Positions 1 through 10,712 are shown, numbered from the stretch's first letter. The stretch: 64,000 nt of DNA from Procambarus clarkii (GCF_040958095.1 NC_091176.1:43327969-43391968), one strand, 5' to 3'. Notes: generated by a model from the letters alone, not told the origin. Program-made: numbers and translations.

Positions 1-1947
1 TAGGAAGAACCCAGGAATATTGTCGGGTTGAGTCTCAGCCTGGAAAAACAATGGTGTTAAAGTAAGATCTTCCCTCTGCAACTTACGGAACTCCAACTTG
101 GTCAGATTCGGGGGGAGTTTCTGAGGGTCTTGAGGGACAGCGGTAGCAGTAGAGTCAGCTGGCTGTGGACGTGCGGCTTGTGCACGGGTGGTCACGAGAA
201 CCGGAGGAGAAACTTCATCACTCTCTTGAACCTCTGCTGGAACATACGCTAGAATAGGGTTACTTGGCACAGAGTTACACACCTGGGGTTTGTCCATGAC
301 GATCAGGTTGGTCGGTTGCAGGTCTTCTGCCAAGTCGTTGCCTAGGAGAAGTTGCACTCCAGGCATGGGAAAAGGCTTTTCCCTGACGGCGACTTTGACT
401 TCTCCGTTCACGTAGGGACAATCCAGGTGGACTCTGGCGAGAGGGTATGGAGTGGTAGCAGTGAGGTCAGTGATGAAGACAGTTTCTCCGGTGTAGACGA
501 TGTTGGGCACAGCCGACTTCAAGATGATCGATTGAAGAGCCGCTGTGTCCCTCAAGATCTTCAATTTGAAACGTCCCTCCGGATTTGAACCGTTGGCAGA
601 GACAGTTCCAGTATACAGGTGGTTACTGAAAAGAGAAAGATCATTAACATTAACACCAACATTCATCACAGGCTTACCGGACTTAGGGGGAGTTGGTTTG
701 GGTTTCTGTGGGTCAGTGGTTCCCTTGTATTGAGACTTACCACACTTGTCTATGGTATGTCCATAGAGTCTACAATACTTGCAGTACAGTTGTGAACCAG
801 CTTGATCGGGGCTCACTTTCTCGTAACTGTACCACGACTTCTTACTGGAGGATGGTTCGGGTGTCAGCCGGTGGATGAGGCTGTAAGTGTCAGCCGACTT
901 AGCACACTTCAGGTAGTCGGTTTCTTCTTTATCTGCTAAGTAGAGGCGGACAGGAGGCGGCACACGTCTCAAGAATTCTTCAACTAGCATCAGGTTGACG
1001 AGTTCTGTAAAAGTAGAGACATGTGCTGCTTCCAGCCATTTCATGAAATATCTCCGCTTTGTGTTAGCAAACTCGAGGAAGGTAGTGGTACTTGCCTTCA
1101 GGTGGTCACGGAATTTCCTTCTATAACTTTCAGTAGAGAGGAGGTAGGCGTCCAACACTGCTTGTTTCAGAGTGTGGTAGTCATTCTCAGACGCCAAAGT
1201 ACTGAGTGTGACTGCAGCTCTACCTGTAAGATGGACTCTGAGAAGTGTGGCCCATTGGTCGACAGGCCAACTGAGTTGATTAGCAAGGGTTTCAAAGGTG
1301 GTAAAGAACACATCAACTTCTGCTTCTACAAAGGATGGCATTAACTTACTTGCATGTGATATATTAAAACTGACGGGAAGATTGGCAGTAGCTTGCTGGC
1401 GTTTAGTGAAGTGTGAAGTTTCCAAGGCGATTTCGCGTTGACGACACTCTAGAGCCAGAGTCGCTTGTTGCTTGTCATGCTCGCGTTGCATCTCCAACTC
1501 GCGTTGTTTTGTTTCAAGCTGTACTCTCTCACGTTCATGGAGCAAGGCGACCTCACGTTCGTGGAGGGCGAGTCCACGTTCGTGTTCTTCTCTCCTCAAG
1601 GCAGCTTCGCGTTCTCTGAGGGTGATTTCTCGTTCTTGTTCTTCCCTTCGTATGGCAGCTGCTTCTCTTTGCTGCTCACGTTCAATCTTGGCCAGCTCTA
1701 GTTTAAGTTTCATCGTTGCCAAGTCAGTTTTATCTGCAATATAGTAAGTTTCATGAGTTTCAGAGTCGATCTTACCTTGCTCTAAATAGTAATCCAGCAA
1801 CAGGTTGTGTAGGTCATTTTTGTTGGCTTGGTAGGGAACTTCTAGTTGATACTCATGTGCAAGAGTTTGTAATTCAGTCCTCTTGGCACGACTTAAAGTC
1901 CCTATTTCACCTGCTGGATTTGCACGGAAAGCTTGGAGACGAAACAT
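1..1947 (-). CDS. Gag-Pol polyprotein (gag, zinc knuckle, protease), partial
   Basis: The frame starts at the ATG at 1947 and runs 649 codons to the window edge without a stop. Residues about 80-165 are a highly charged coiled coil rich in Arg, Glu and Gln. A Gag/SCAN-like capsid region follows at about 175-360. Residues 389-402 form a CCHC zinc knuckle (C-x2-C-x4-H-x4-C, CKYCRLYGHTIDKC). A retropepsin-like domain follows: the catalytic triad region at 467-469 reads Asp-Thr-Ala in ILRDTAALQS, where DTG or DSG is usual, and the second protease motif QLLLGND lies at 532-538. Capsid would package the RNA and the protease would mature the polyprotein. The Ala in place of Gly at the active site is unusual and may weaken the enzyme. 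Confidence 0.85.
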   Translation of the reverse strand, partial: MFRLQAFRANPAGEIGTLSRAKRTELQTLAHEYQLEVPYQANKNDLHNLLLDYYLEQGKIDSETHETYYIADKTDLATMKLKLELAKIEREQQREAAAIRREEQEREITLREREAALRREEHERGLALHEREVALLHERERVQLETKQRELEMQREHDKQQATLALECRQREIALETSHFTKRQQATANLPVSFNISHASKLMPSFVEAEVDVFFTTFETLANQLSWPVDQWATLLRVHLTGRAAVTLSTLASENDYHTLKQAVLDAYLLSTESYRRKFRDHLKASTTTFLEFANTKRRYFMKWLEAAHVSTFTELVNLMLVEEFLRRVPPPVRLYLADKEETDYLKCAKSADTYSLIHRLTPEPSSSKKSWYSYEKVSPDQAGSQLYCKYCRLYGHTIDKCGKSQYKGTTDPQKPKPTPPKSGKPVMNVGVNVNDLSLFSNHLYTGTVSANGSNPEGRFKLKILRDTAALQSIILKSAVPNIVYTGETVFITDLTATTPYPLARVHLDCPYVNGEVKVAVREKPFPMPGVQLLLGNDLAEDLQPTNLIVMDKPQVCNSVPSNPILAYVPAEVQESDEVSPPVLVTTRAQAARPQPADSTATAVPQDPQKLPPNLTKLEFRKLQREDLTLTPLFFQAETQPDNIPGFFL

Positions 1948-2817
1948 GGTGAAATTAGCAAATAAATATACACGAATATTCAATAGTGAATGTCAGAAAC
2001 AGGACAACGTGGCAACTGATACCTATCCTGTGGGATCTTTAACAATTAAAGTTAAGTAAAAGATGTTAAATGATTAATTTAAATCAAGGGCGCAGGAAAT
2101 CTTGTACCCGGTACTCATGTAAGAGGATAGGGGCAAGAAAATCCTACTAACAAATGAAACAGAGTTTCGAAAACAAATGAAACAGTTAATTGCCTGAAAA
2201 GTAAAATTGGTAGTCCAAGGATGTAGGCATACCTTGCCGAGTCTCTATAGGACATAAAGCAAGTTTTTCCTACTGAATTTAATATGATACTTACAGAATT
2301 AGCGAACTTTTGTGCTCTGAAAAAGTAAGCTAATTCCCTACCGTTGTATGTATCATCATCTCTGACTGACGTGTAGGGGTGCGAGGTGTCAACTGGTGAC
2401 GAGAACTGCTGCTGAGGTCCCAATTCAGCAACTAAAGTTCGAGCTAGAGGAACTATGGCCCTCTTTGTCCTCCTACAGTCAGATTGCAGAAGATTGGGTG
2501 CTCTTGACCCGGGGCAGACCACAGTACCAGGGTACCAATATGATGATCTGTCAAAATGAGAAATATCCAAGGGACAAAGATGGTAAACACGAGTAATAAC
2601 ACGGAGGGAGAGATGACCAATTAAGAGTATGACTGAGGCCTACAGTCACCACGTAATCCAAAGTTGTCTCACCTTCACCATATGATACTCTCGTAATGCA
2701 CAATACACCACACCATATAAAAAATGAAATTGAATATGAAAAAGAGTAAAAGCTACGTTAACAAAGTTAAATACGCTTACCATAAATTACCACTTGGCAC
2801 CAGTACCTGAGTGAAGC
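1948..2817 (-). other. 5' leader of the gypsy element
   Basis: This lies between the primer site and the gag ATG. It is AT-rich with scattered stops in the gag frame. A 151-codon frame at 2115-2570 matches no family I recognise and is probably fortuitous. No separate gene is supported. Confidence 0.5.
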
Positions 2818-2835
2818 TCCTAGGACAGGCCCCCA
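2818..2835 (-). other. Primer binding site, tRNA-Pro-like
   Basis: On the minus strand the bases just after the LTR read TGGGGGCCTGTCCTAGGA. This matches most positions of the known tRNA-Pro primer site of gammaretroviruses (TGGGGGCTCGTCCGGGAT). It begins eight bases after the LTR end. The exact tRNA is an inference. Confidence 0.55.
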
Positions 2836-2842
2836 TATAATA

Positions 2843-3544
2843 TGTGACGGTAACGCGTTGGTGTTCGGCTGTTCAAAGCTAGGGGTATGGCCTCGTCACA
2901 TAGTATTAAAAAAAATAGAAAATCTGGAACTTCGTCTGTGGTAAGGTAAGGAGAAGACACACAAAACACAAGTAAATTTTAACAAAGGAATTTTAATTAC
3001 GTTAAACAAACAAAACATGAATAAAATGGACATACAAATTCGTATAATAAAATCAATCAATCAAAATAATAAGAATAATTTAAATGACAAAGTGAAAAGC
3101 TACGTTAAGAAAAGTGAGCAAAATAACAAGAAGTGCAATATACAAAAAATGAGAGGTGCAGGAATATTGGCTTTAAGCTATCACCTCTCTCAGTACACGT
3201 AAGCCAAAGCTCAGTCTACCAGGAAGAAGTGTTAACCGTATGAAAGCACTGAATATTCTGAGGACTGAGGTCGTGGCGGCCCCAGACATCAAGTAGTATG
3301 GTGGGCGGAGTGCAGTTGCAGCCAGACCGGCGGCCAATCAGCGAGGAGCCGGCAACAAGACAGGTAGTTTGGCGGTTTGAGGAGAAGCAGGTGTTCCTGG
3401 CTGCATACGTTTTGCGCTCTGGCAAACCTTGCTGGTGTTGTTGTCGTTGTTGGACATTTCTTCCATAGTAGTTTTATATAGATGTATCGACGTATTTTTG
3501 GAGGGAAGAGCAGGCTCAATCTCTTGAAGGAGATTATCGTCACA
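2843..3544 (-). repeat. 5' LTR of the gypsy element (702 bp)
   Basis: On the minus strand it begins TGTGACGATAATC and ends TTACCGTCACA, so the ends form a perfect 7-bp inverted repeat TGTGACG/CGTCACA with the TG..CA termini of LTRs. A TATA box lies about 65 bp inside its start and the primer site follows its end. A further TGTGACG at 2900 lies inside the LTR and is not taken as its boundary. The partner LTR is outside the window, so neither LTR identity nor target duplication can be checked. Confidence 0.75.
3471..3480 (-). promoter_or_regulatory. TATA box in the gypsy LTR
   Basis: The minus strand reads TATATAAAAC here, inside the LTR in the correct orientation to drive the element's RNA. 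Confidence 0.5.
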
Positions 3545-3828
3545 TATGTAAATAACTAACTAAATAAACGATTATCCTTAATAAAGGAACGTAATTAATT
3601 AAGTAAACTGTTTAGATGCAACTAAATGTGGAGAGATTCATGTTTTAGCCTGTCGTTCCTCACGTCCTCACTCCGACTAGGAAGATCTTGGCAAATATAT
3701 TGCTTCATAATAGAAACATTAATTGAATTAGTTCTACAAATTAGTAGAGTTAGTAATTACTATGGTTAGTACAATAATGATGTATTTTAATACAAGAAAT
3801 GATGTATTAGTTTTGGAAATTTCCAACA
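3545..3828. repeat. 3' end fragment of a long LTR
   Basis: The last bases, GGAAATTTCCAACA, and the preceding GATGTAT.AG closely match the 3' end of the complete 2,409-bp LTR at 58257-60665. The rest is AT-rich in the same style but diverged. The gypsy LTR interrupts it at 3544, so its 5' part would lie beyond the left edge. It in turn cuts the LINE that begins at 3829. Confidence 0.5.
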
Positions 3829-3838
3829 CTGGGGATCC

Positions 3839-4990
3839 TCAATCCTGGTCGTGACCACCTCGTTGTTGGCGTTGGTGTGTGTGGTTGAGATGGGAGAGAG
3901 GAGTGGCAGTCGAGCCAAGGAGTTGTTTAATTTTCATCCAGAACGCGGCCGGCTCACTCTTGTAATTCTTGGCCTGGGTGACCAAAGAGCCCCAGATATG
4001 GTGTTTGTGTAAGAGCGTGAGCCCTATAACTTCACTTCTGAGGACCTGAATCATGTGCAAAGGGGGGTGGCCAGTACGGATCCTTCTGATGCACTCTTGT
4101 TGGTAAGATCTCATCTTTTCCCTGATTTCCCTTGTTGGGTTGTACTGTTTTATGACTCTTGTGCTGGTTAGGTCGCAGTTTGCAAGTGTTGCTTCAGTGA
4201 TGCTGGTGTGGAGGAGGTCCACTGCTGCATCAATGTCGTGGGTTGGGCAGTCTTGTAAGACTGTTACTGGATCATCATTCTGGGATTCCATGTAAGAGTG
4301 GAGTCTATGGGTGCTGATTTTGGGTCTGGGAGTACCTAGGGACCTGAAGGGTGCCGATAGAAGATGGGTAATTATCGGGATGTGGTCAGATCCCACATAC
4401 CTCACCTGGGGTGATTCTGGAGTGAAAGATGCCACAATCTTGGTTTAACAGTACTAAGTCCGGTGTTCCTGGATGCGTGCCGACGAAGGAGTAGAAAAAG
4501 AGGCCGAGGAAGATTAGGTTCCTTGCCGTCAAGAGGTTGTTCAGGAGTCTACCCTTGATGTCGTTTCCACCATTGGGGACATTGAAGAACGCGGCGTGGT
4601 GTGCATTAACGTCACCTGCAAGGATCAGTGGTATGTTCCTGTTGAGTACTTTGTGGATTGCCCTCGATGGAATGGCTTGCTGGCCAGGTGGTATATAGGT
4701 TGTAAGGTTGGCAAGAGGGCCGTGGGTGGTGGAGAGTTCAGTCGCCAGGGGGTTCCCCTCCTGCAGATAGATATTTGTGAACGGTCATCCTCTCTTGACC
4801 AGGATAGCCACACCTCTGTTCGGCCCCTCGTTCTTTTCAATCGTCGTGTAGCTGCGAATTTTTACATGTTGATCTGGGTGTGCCGAGGTTTCGTTGAGCA
4901 GAACCACCTCGGGGTTGTGTTTGCTGAGTTTTATCTCTAGTATGTATCGGTTGTTCAGGTTCTTCAAAAAGTGATGTGTTGATCTGAATT
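3839..4990 (-). pseudogene. LINE ORF2 apurinic-type endonuclease domain, frameshifted
   Basis: Frame fragments in order carry the N-terminal endonuclease strand (LEIKLSKHNPEVVLLNETS, about 4880-4950), a central region with LAGDVNAHH (about 4600-4630) and the terminal SDHIPI catalytic motif (4373-4390). These are hallmarks of the APE-type nuclease that nicks target DNA for LINE integration. About 180 residues of the linker that normally precedes the RT follow, and the sequence ends at 3829. Frames change near 4440 and 4790. Confidence 0.8.
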
Positions 4991-5089
4991 ACTTTTAGCC
5001 CCATTAATTCAGATGGTAAAGTTGTTGTTGTATTACATCCTATTGTTTCTTGCTTCTTGTGTGGTTGGTCGGTATTGAGTGCCTACTGA

Positions 5090-6500
5090 TCCTTCTGAAA
5101 ACACTGTTCCCCCTCAGCACCGGTGGAGAGTTGAACCTTGTCTACGGGGCAGTCTTTATCCGAGGAGGTTTCGCCCTCGATGTCCACTGAATCGTCCGAG
5201 AACGAGCTGGAGTCGGTGGAGTCCTCGTGGGGACGCTGGGAGTGTATCCCTCGAGCCGGTGTTGATGTGGATGGTGGGTGAGTGGTTGGAGGCCGTCTTG
5301 GGGTAGGAGTGGTCTGGGTAATCTTGGCCCGGGAGGTTGTTCCAATGTTGACTTCCTGGGGTGGATCTGAGGCTGGGGTTGGTGGCGTCTGTGTGGTCTG
5401 AGTGTCGAGGTGAAAGGCTCCGGCAGGATTGTGGGGTGGGGGAGGAGGGGGTTGGCTGCTCAGTTGAGGCTTCAGTAGGAAGTAGGTCCGCAGGTATAGA
5501 CACCAGAGGGAGGTTATTGAGCAGAAGAAGGCTGTTTGTTCTTATGAACTGGGCAGGGTCGTTCTGGGCGACCATGTCTGCGATCTCAATCAATACTTGG
5601 ACTGGGTGGGTTTTAGCAGGGGTCATTGGATCAGCCTGCCTGGTCTGGCCCCCCATGGTTGGGGTTGCACTTGGTCAGCATTTGGTGGTGGTGGGAGTAC
5701 ATTGGGGTCGGGTCCCTGGTGTGGAAGGTTGGGGAAGGTTTGTGTCCCCATGTTTGGTGGTGGTGTAGTTTGGGTACGTGTGGTGGTCTAACTGGCCTGG
5801 TTCAGAATCCTCTCGATTTCCTCATTCCTTTTGGGGCAGTAAACAGCCACTGACTTGTGTTTCCCACTGCATAGGGCACCATTTCAGGATGGTTTCAGTG
5901 CATGCAGTGAAGCGGTGAGATCCTGCACAGTTTCTGCATTTTTCGGCATTTGCCTTACATTGGGGAGGTAGGTGGCCAAACTCAAAGCACTTGAAGCATT
6001 GTTTTACGTCAACGTTCCTCTCTCTGCTTGTCCGGTCTGGTGTCACCGATAAGTTGAAGCATTTGAGCCCATTTTCCTCCACTTCCCTGGCTTGGGCTGG
6101 AGTGTCAAGTGCTAGTTAAGTGTTGTTCGGGTAGAGTTGAGGTTGTATATCCCTATGACCTGGATTCCGTCGTTTACGGTGTTGATTTCATTCTTAATGC
6201 CCTCGTTACTTCTGCCGGTGATCATAGTGCGAAGTCTTGATACAGAGACCGATCTTGCAGCCTGGTGTTGGGCAGTGGGATGATTAGTTCGATATTTGCC
6301 CTCTTAAAGGCGTCTTGGAGGTCCGGGTTGAGAAGTTTCCTGATCTCATCTTCATTGAAGAGCACCACTGTGGCTCCTCTTCGGGGTTTGATGTGAACAT
6401 CTACAGGGGCAACTTCTGTAACAGAGCTCAGTAACGCTGCAAAGTCATGCTCAGTGGTGGCTATGTTCCCACTGAACTTAATGTTAATTTTAATGGTCAT
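5090..6500 (-). pseudogene. LINE ORF1 (gag-like nucleic-acid binding protein), frameshifted
   Basis: The start is the ATG at 6500 (MTIKINIKFSGN), followed by an RNA-binding-like region. After a break, two knuckles appear at about 5900-6000: C-x2-C-x4-H-x4-C (CFKCFEFGHLPPQC) and C-x2-C-x3-H-x4-C (CRNCAGSHRFTAC). A low-complexity Pro/Ser/Thr-rich tail runs to about 5150. ORF1 proteins of the I and Jockey groups have this gag-like layout and coat the element RNA. At least two frameshifts are needed to read it through, so it is dead. Confidence 0.75.
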
Positions 6501-6711
6501 TGTGATAAGATGAGATAAGAGGGCTAGTTAGTAGTTAGGGCTAGTTCCTAACCTCCTATGCCTATCGATAGCCTAGCCATGCTACAAAGGCGGAACAGAT
6601 GCCCCGACTCTGTGCGTGACCAGATTTACTACTGATTGGCTGTGGTACTTGCGCAGAGTCAGTTAAATCAGGTGGCGAAAGAGCAAGAGTAGGGAAAAGT
6701 TCCGAAAGTCC

Positions 6712-6900
6712 AACCACTTGGGCTGGACGTTAGAGCGACGGTCTGGCTTCATGCAGGTTGGTGTTCAATTCCCGACCGTCCATGCAGTTGGGCACCATTC
6801 CTTCCCTCCGTCCCATCCCAAATCATTATCCTGACCCCTTCCAAGTGCTATATAGTCATAATGGCTTGGCGCTTTCCCCTGATAATTCCTTCATTCCGAA
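6712..6900 (+). mobile_element. tRNA-derived SINE
   Basis: A degenerate A box (TAGAGCGACGGTCTGGC) is followed by a B box-like GGTGTTCAATTCC, as in tRNA-headed SINEs. The body ends in a block with TGGCTTGGCGCTTTCCCC, which I associate with dispersed decapod SINEs. No poly-A tail is visible. It lies directly upstream of the LINE's 5' UTR. Confidence 0.6.
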
Positions 6901-6910
6901 AGACAGCAGA

Positions 6911-7096
6911 TAGTACATATAGGTTAAGTACATATAGGTTAAGTACATATAGGTTAGTACCTATAGGTTAGTACATATAGGTTAAGCACATATAGGTTAG
7001 TACGTATAGGTTAGTACATATAGGTTAGTACATATAGGTTAAGTACATATAGGTTAGTACCTATAGCAGCTGGTTAGTACTTGTAGGTTAGTACAT
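6911..7096. repeat. Minisatellite, 14-15 bp unit
   Basis: About a dozen copies of GTACATATAGGTTAA, with single-base variants and one copy interrupted by GCAGCTG. Confidence 0.85.
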
Positions 7097-8506
7097 TGTG
7101 GTGTGGGTGATGGTGGTGAGGTGGTGGTGGTATGAGTAGTGAGGTGGTGGTGGTATGAGTAGTGAGGTGGTGGTGGTATGAGTAGTGAGGTGGTGGTGGT
7201 ATGAGTAGTGAGGTGGGGGTGGTATGAGTAGTGAGGTGGTGGTGGTATGAGTAGTGAGGTGGGGGTGATATGAGTAGTGAGGTGGTTGTGGGATGAGTAG
7301 TGAGGTGGTTGTGGGATGAGTAGTGAGGTGGTTGTGGGATGAGTAGTGAGGTGGTGGTGGGATGAGTAGTGAGGTGGGAGTGGTATGAGTAGTGAGGTGG
7401 TGGTGGGATGAGTAGTGAGGTGGGAGTGGTATGAGTAGTGAGGTGGGGGTGGTATGAGTAGTGAGGTGGTGGTGGTATGAGTAGTGAGGTGGGGGTGGGA
7501 TGAGTAGTGAGGTGGGAGTGGTATGAGTAGTGAGGTGGTGGTGGGATGAGTAGTGAGGTGGGAGTGGTATGAGTAGTGAGGTGGGGGTGGTATGAGTAGT
7601 GAGGTGGGGGTGGTATGAGTAGTGAGGTGGGAGTGGGATGAGTAGTGAGGTGGTTGTGGGATGAGTAGTGAGGTGGTGGTGGGATGAGTAGTGAGGTGGG
7701 AGTGGTATGAGTAGTGAGGTGGTGGTGGGATGAGTAGTGAGGTGGGAGTGGTATGAGTAGTGAGGTGGGGGTGGTATGAGTAGTGAGGTGGTGGTGGTAT
7801 GAGTAGTGAGGTGGGGGTGGGATGAGTAGTGAGGTGGGGGTGGGGTGAGTTGTGAGGTGGGGGTAGTATGAGTAGTGAGGTGGGGGTGGTATGAGTAGTG
7901 AGGTGGGGGTGGGGTGAGTTGTGAGGTGGTGGTGGTATGAGTAGTGAGGTGGTGGTGGTATGAGTAGTGAGGTGGGGGTGGGGTGAGTTGTGAGGTGGTG
8001 GTGGTATGAGTAGTGAGGTGGTGGTGGTATGAGTAGTGAGGTGGGGGTGGTATGAGTAGTGAGGTGGTGGTGGTATGAGTAGTGAGGTGGGGGTGATATA
8101 AGTAGTGAGGTGGTGGTGGTATGAGTAGTGAGGTGGGGGTGGGGTGAGTTGTGAGGTGGTGGTGGTATGAGTAGTGAGGTGGTGGTGGTATGAGTAGTGA
8201 GGTGGGGGTGGTATGAGTAGTGAGGTGGGGGTGGTATGAGTTGTGAGGTGGGGGTGGTATGAGTAGTGAGGTGGTGGTGGGATGAGTAGTGAGGTGGGGG
8301 TGGTATGAGTAGTGAGGTGGTGGTGGGATGAGTAGTGAGGTGGGGGTGGTGGTGGTATGAGTAGTGAGGTGGTGGTGGGATGAGTAGTGAGGTGGTGGTG
8401 GGATGAGTAGTGAGGTGGGGGTGGTGGTGGGATGAGTAGTGAGGTGGTGGTGGGATGAGTAGTGAGGTGGGGGTGGTGGTGGTATGAGTAGTGAGGTGGT
8501 GTGGGG
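7097..8506. repeat. Minisatellite, 23-bp unit
   Basis: Roughly 60 copies of GAGGTGGTGGTGGTATGAGTAGT. Positions inside the GT-rich half vary (GGTGG, GGGGG, GTTGT), while ATGAGTAGTGAGGTGG is nearly fixed. Variants recur in blocks, showing that the array grew by duplicating groups of units. Confidence 0.95.
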
Positions 8507-9490
8507 AAATTCCAGGCAGCTAATCTCTCTTTTTCAAATTGATTTTAATAAAATAAAGTTATGTCTTATTTATTTTCTTAGTAAGTAAGAATTAATTAAG
8601 TGGACTGTATATACTGGTAAACTGCCTGAAATCTTCTTACACACTATTGGGAGGGACAATTGGTAGCCTAAACCACTTTGTTATGGCTCCTTCTTAAACT
8701 ACCAATTGTTTACCTTTTAATCTGTTATTTCAGTTATTTCAGTATACAGTGTACCACATATGGTGGTCTAAACTATTAATATAATAATTAATTATGACTA
8801 CTACTACTAAAAGCATAAATGGCTTAGCTATGCCAGTAGAATGGGCCTGGTAAGGCGTGTAGGTGTAGCCTCAGATAGGGTGTGGCCCGGTGCCTCCTGG
8901 TGCCACGTAATGGCGGCTTCTGGGGAACAATGCCTGGCAAGCAATAGTTAATGTGTATGAGCCAACTGTCTGCTCAACCTCTTGATGCTCCTCTCACAAT
9001 TTACCTGTATGGGATGCAAGGAATTAATCAAAGTTCCCTAAACATATCAATTACAGGTATAACATGAACTGTGAGGGCTATAATGGGGTTCACATACGTT
9101 GTATTTGGGGATCTCCCACGACCTAACCATCTACTATTAATATTAAACAGTGCACTAGAATAATATACAATACTTGGTAGACGGATACAGTCGTTGTTGT
9201 GATGTTAGGCTGTGTAGCTGGTGTTGACACGTAAAAAGGGTGTCTAACTGTTTACACCAGTTCTAAAACAGCGTGGTAGGCTGATCCCTTTTGTTGTTAT
9301 TGAGATGTGGACGCCTTCCTGCCCACTCGGGCCAACGCCCTTATGCTGGTTCCTCTCTCAAAGTAATTTTACATTAACAAGGGAACCTAGCTACAATACT
9401 GTGTCAATAATTATATTCAGTCTTATTGATTACTTTTTTGTTAACTCTAGAGACTAAACTAGTCTATTAACAATGTTTCATAATGTAAAT
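8507..9490. other. Unassigned sequence
   Basis: No coding similarity or family recognised. An 11-bp inverted pair (ACAATTGGTAG near 8658 and CTACCAATTGT near 8699) could form a small hairpin. Base composition resembles the LTR interiors elsewhere in the window, so this may be LTR debris, but no ends were found. Confidence 0.3.
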
Positions 9491-9496
9491 ATACAA

Positions 9497-9617
9497 TGCC
9501 CGAAACGCTGCGCGTGCTAGTGGCTTTACAAGACTGTAATTACCATATTTGTATCCTCACATTCCTTATGTACATTCTTGTATATGCATAAATAAATAAA
9601 TAAATAAATAAATAAAT
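9497..9617 (+). mobile_element. LINE 3' tail with (AATA)n
   Basis: It begins ATGCCCGAAACGCTGCGCG and continues through AGTGGCTTTACAAG to an (AAAT)n tail. The same 3' block occurs on the minus strand near 45760-45830 and on the plus strand near 54257 and 56535, each after a LINE C-terminal coding region. This copy therefore looks like a strongly 5'-truncated insertion of that family. Confidence 0.65.
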
Positions 9618-9761
9618 GACTTCCATGACGTCACGGAGTCGATGACGTCACAGAGTCTCCCATTTTCCATCCTGAAGGGAGTACAGACTAGGGGAGACTG
9701 TGTTATTTGTGTGTGTGTGGTTGTGTGTGTGTCGGTTTCCCGACAGGTGGTGGTGGGATGA

Positions 9762-10559
9762 TTATTGAGGTGAAAAACTGGAGAATGGCCAATTAATGAG
9801 TGGGGGGTTGGGTTGAGGAGGGAGGGGGGGGGGTGAGGATGGGGAGGAACGGTGGACCATAGTGGGGGGGGTGAGGACGGGGAGGACTGGTGGACCATAG
9901 TGGGGGGGGGGTGAGGATGGGGAGGACTGGTGGACCATAGTGGGGGGGGTGAGGATGGGGAGGACTGGTGGACCATAGTGGGGGGGGGGGTGAGGATGGG
10001 GAGGACTGGTGGACCATAGTGGGGGGGGTTGAGGATGGGGAGGACTGGTGGACCATAGTGGGGGGGGGGTGAGGATGGGGAGGACTGGTGGACCATAGTG
10101 GGGGGGGTGAGGATGGGGAGGACTGGTGGACCATAGTGGGGGGGACCATATCTTCATTATTTCCAGTTGCAGGCTCCTCTTACTACAGCTGGACCTTCCA
10201 CTGCTCCCATGTTCACTGTGAATTCTCTCCACATTGGTAGGCGCTTGGGGTGGCTCTAGTCGGGACGGTTCACCTTGCGAAGGCTCACCTCGGGACGGCT
10301 CCTCTTGAGATGGCTCCTCTCCCGTCGCCTCCTCTCGAGCTGTGAGCTGTGCCATGATCTCTATCCTTCGCTCCGCTACCTTAGTCGTCCTCAACCTGAT
10401 CCCAAAGTGGTTTGCCACTTGTTGGAGCTGGGCCTTGGTACACTCTTCCAAAATTCTCTCGTCCCTTGTGTCAATAAATTTCTTTACTTTGTCCTCCTCC
10501 ATCTCTATATCACTGAGCATACACGACAGCACAGACAAGTTAGTAGGCACTAATTTCAC
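9762..10559 (-). pseudogene. Gypsy Gag N-terminus, overgrown by a minisatellite
   Basis: The frame starts at the ATG at 10559. Its first 120 or so residues (FIDTRDERILEECTKAQLQ, then a basic helix and an acidic Glu/Pro/Ser linker) resemble the SAP-like N-terminal region of decapod gypsy Gag proteins. From about residue 137 on, the frame is only the translated minisatellite (Pro-rich WSTSPPHPH). No capsid core, knuckle or pol follows; a LINE tail lies next. The primer site and LTR are correctly placed upstream. Confidence 0.55.
9838..10145. repeat. G-run minisatellite, about 38-bp unit
   Basis: Eight copies of a unit containing GGTGGACCATAGTG followed by a run of 7-10 G and GAGGATGGGGAGGACT. 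Length varies mainly in the G run. It lies inside the gag frame and could form G-quadruplexes on the plus strand. Confidence 0.95.
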
Positions 10560-10712
10560 CGTTTCAGTCCCTTAGCTGGTTGAGTAACAGTACCACTGAA
10601 TTCACTGGCCACACTGTATCAGTACCCTGGCAACAACACTTGTCTTGAAATTTGGGCCACACTGTAGCTTGATCCACGCTTCCTGGCGAAGTTCCCAGTT
10701 CTTGGCTACCGG

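Larger units (their letters stand above)
1..3544 (-). mobile_element. Ty3/gypsy LTR retrotransposon, 5' portion
   Basis: Read on the minus strand, a 702-bp LTR is followed by a tRNA-Pro-like primer site, a leader of about 0.87 kb and an open gag-protease frame that continues past the left edge of the window. The order LTR, primer site, capsid, CCHC knuckle, aspartic protease is that of Ty3/gypsy elements. RT, RNase H, integrase and the 3' LTR would lie to the left, outside the window. The 649 codons seen contain no stop, so this is probably one of the youngest insertions here. It appears to have inserted into the LTR fragment that begins at 3545. Confidence 0.85.
3829..6700 (-). mobile_element. 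Non-LTR retrotransposon (Jockey/I-like), RT part absent
   Basis: From right to left this holds a 5' UTR, ORF1 with two zinc knuckles and a proline-rich tail, and the endonuclease of ORF2. The sequence stops before the RT, exactly where the LTR fragment at 3545-3828 begins. The RT may lie on the far side of that nested insertion, outside the window. Several frameshifts break both ORFs. Confidence 0.8.

Noticed and set aside
352-1952. Plus-strand small proteins
   Set aside because: They are antisense shadows of the long minus-strand gag-protease frame, whose motifs are unambiguous.
2843-2900. A 58-bp element with TGTGACG...CGTCACA ends
   Set aside because: The right-hand motif at 2900 lies inside the 702-bp LTR, whose true start at 3544 has the same motif plus a TATA box in the right place.
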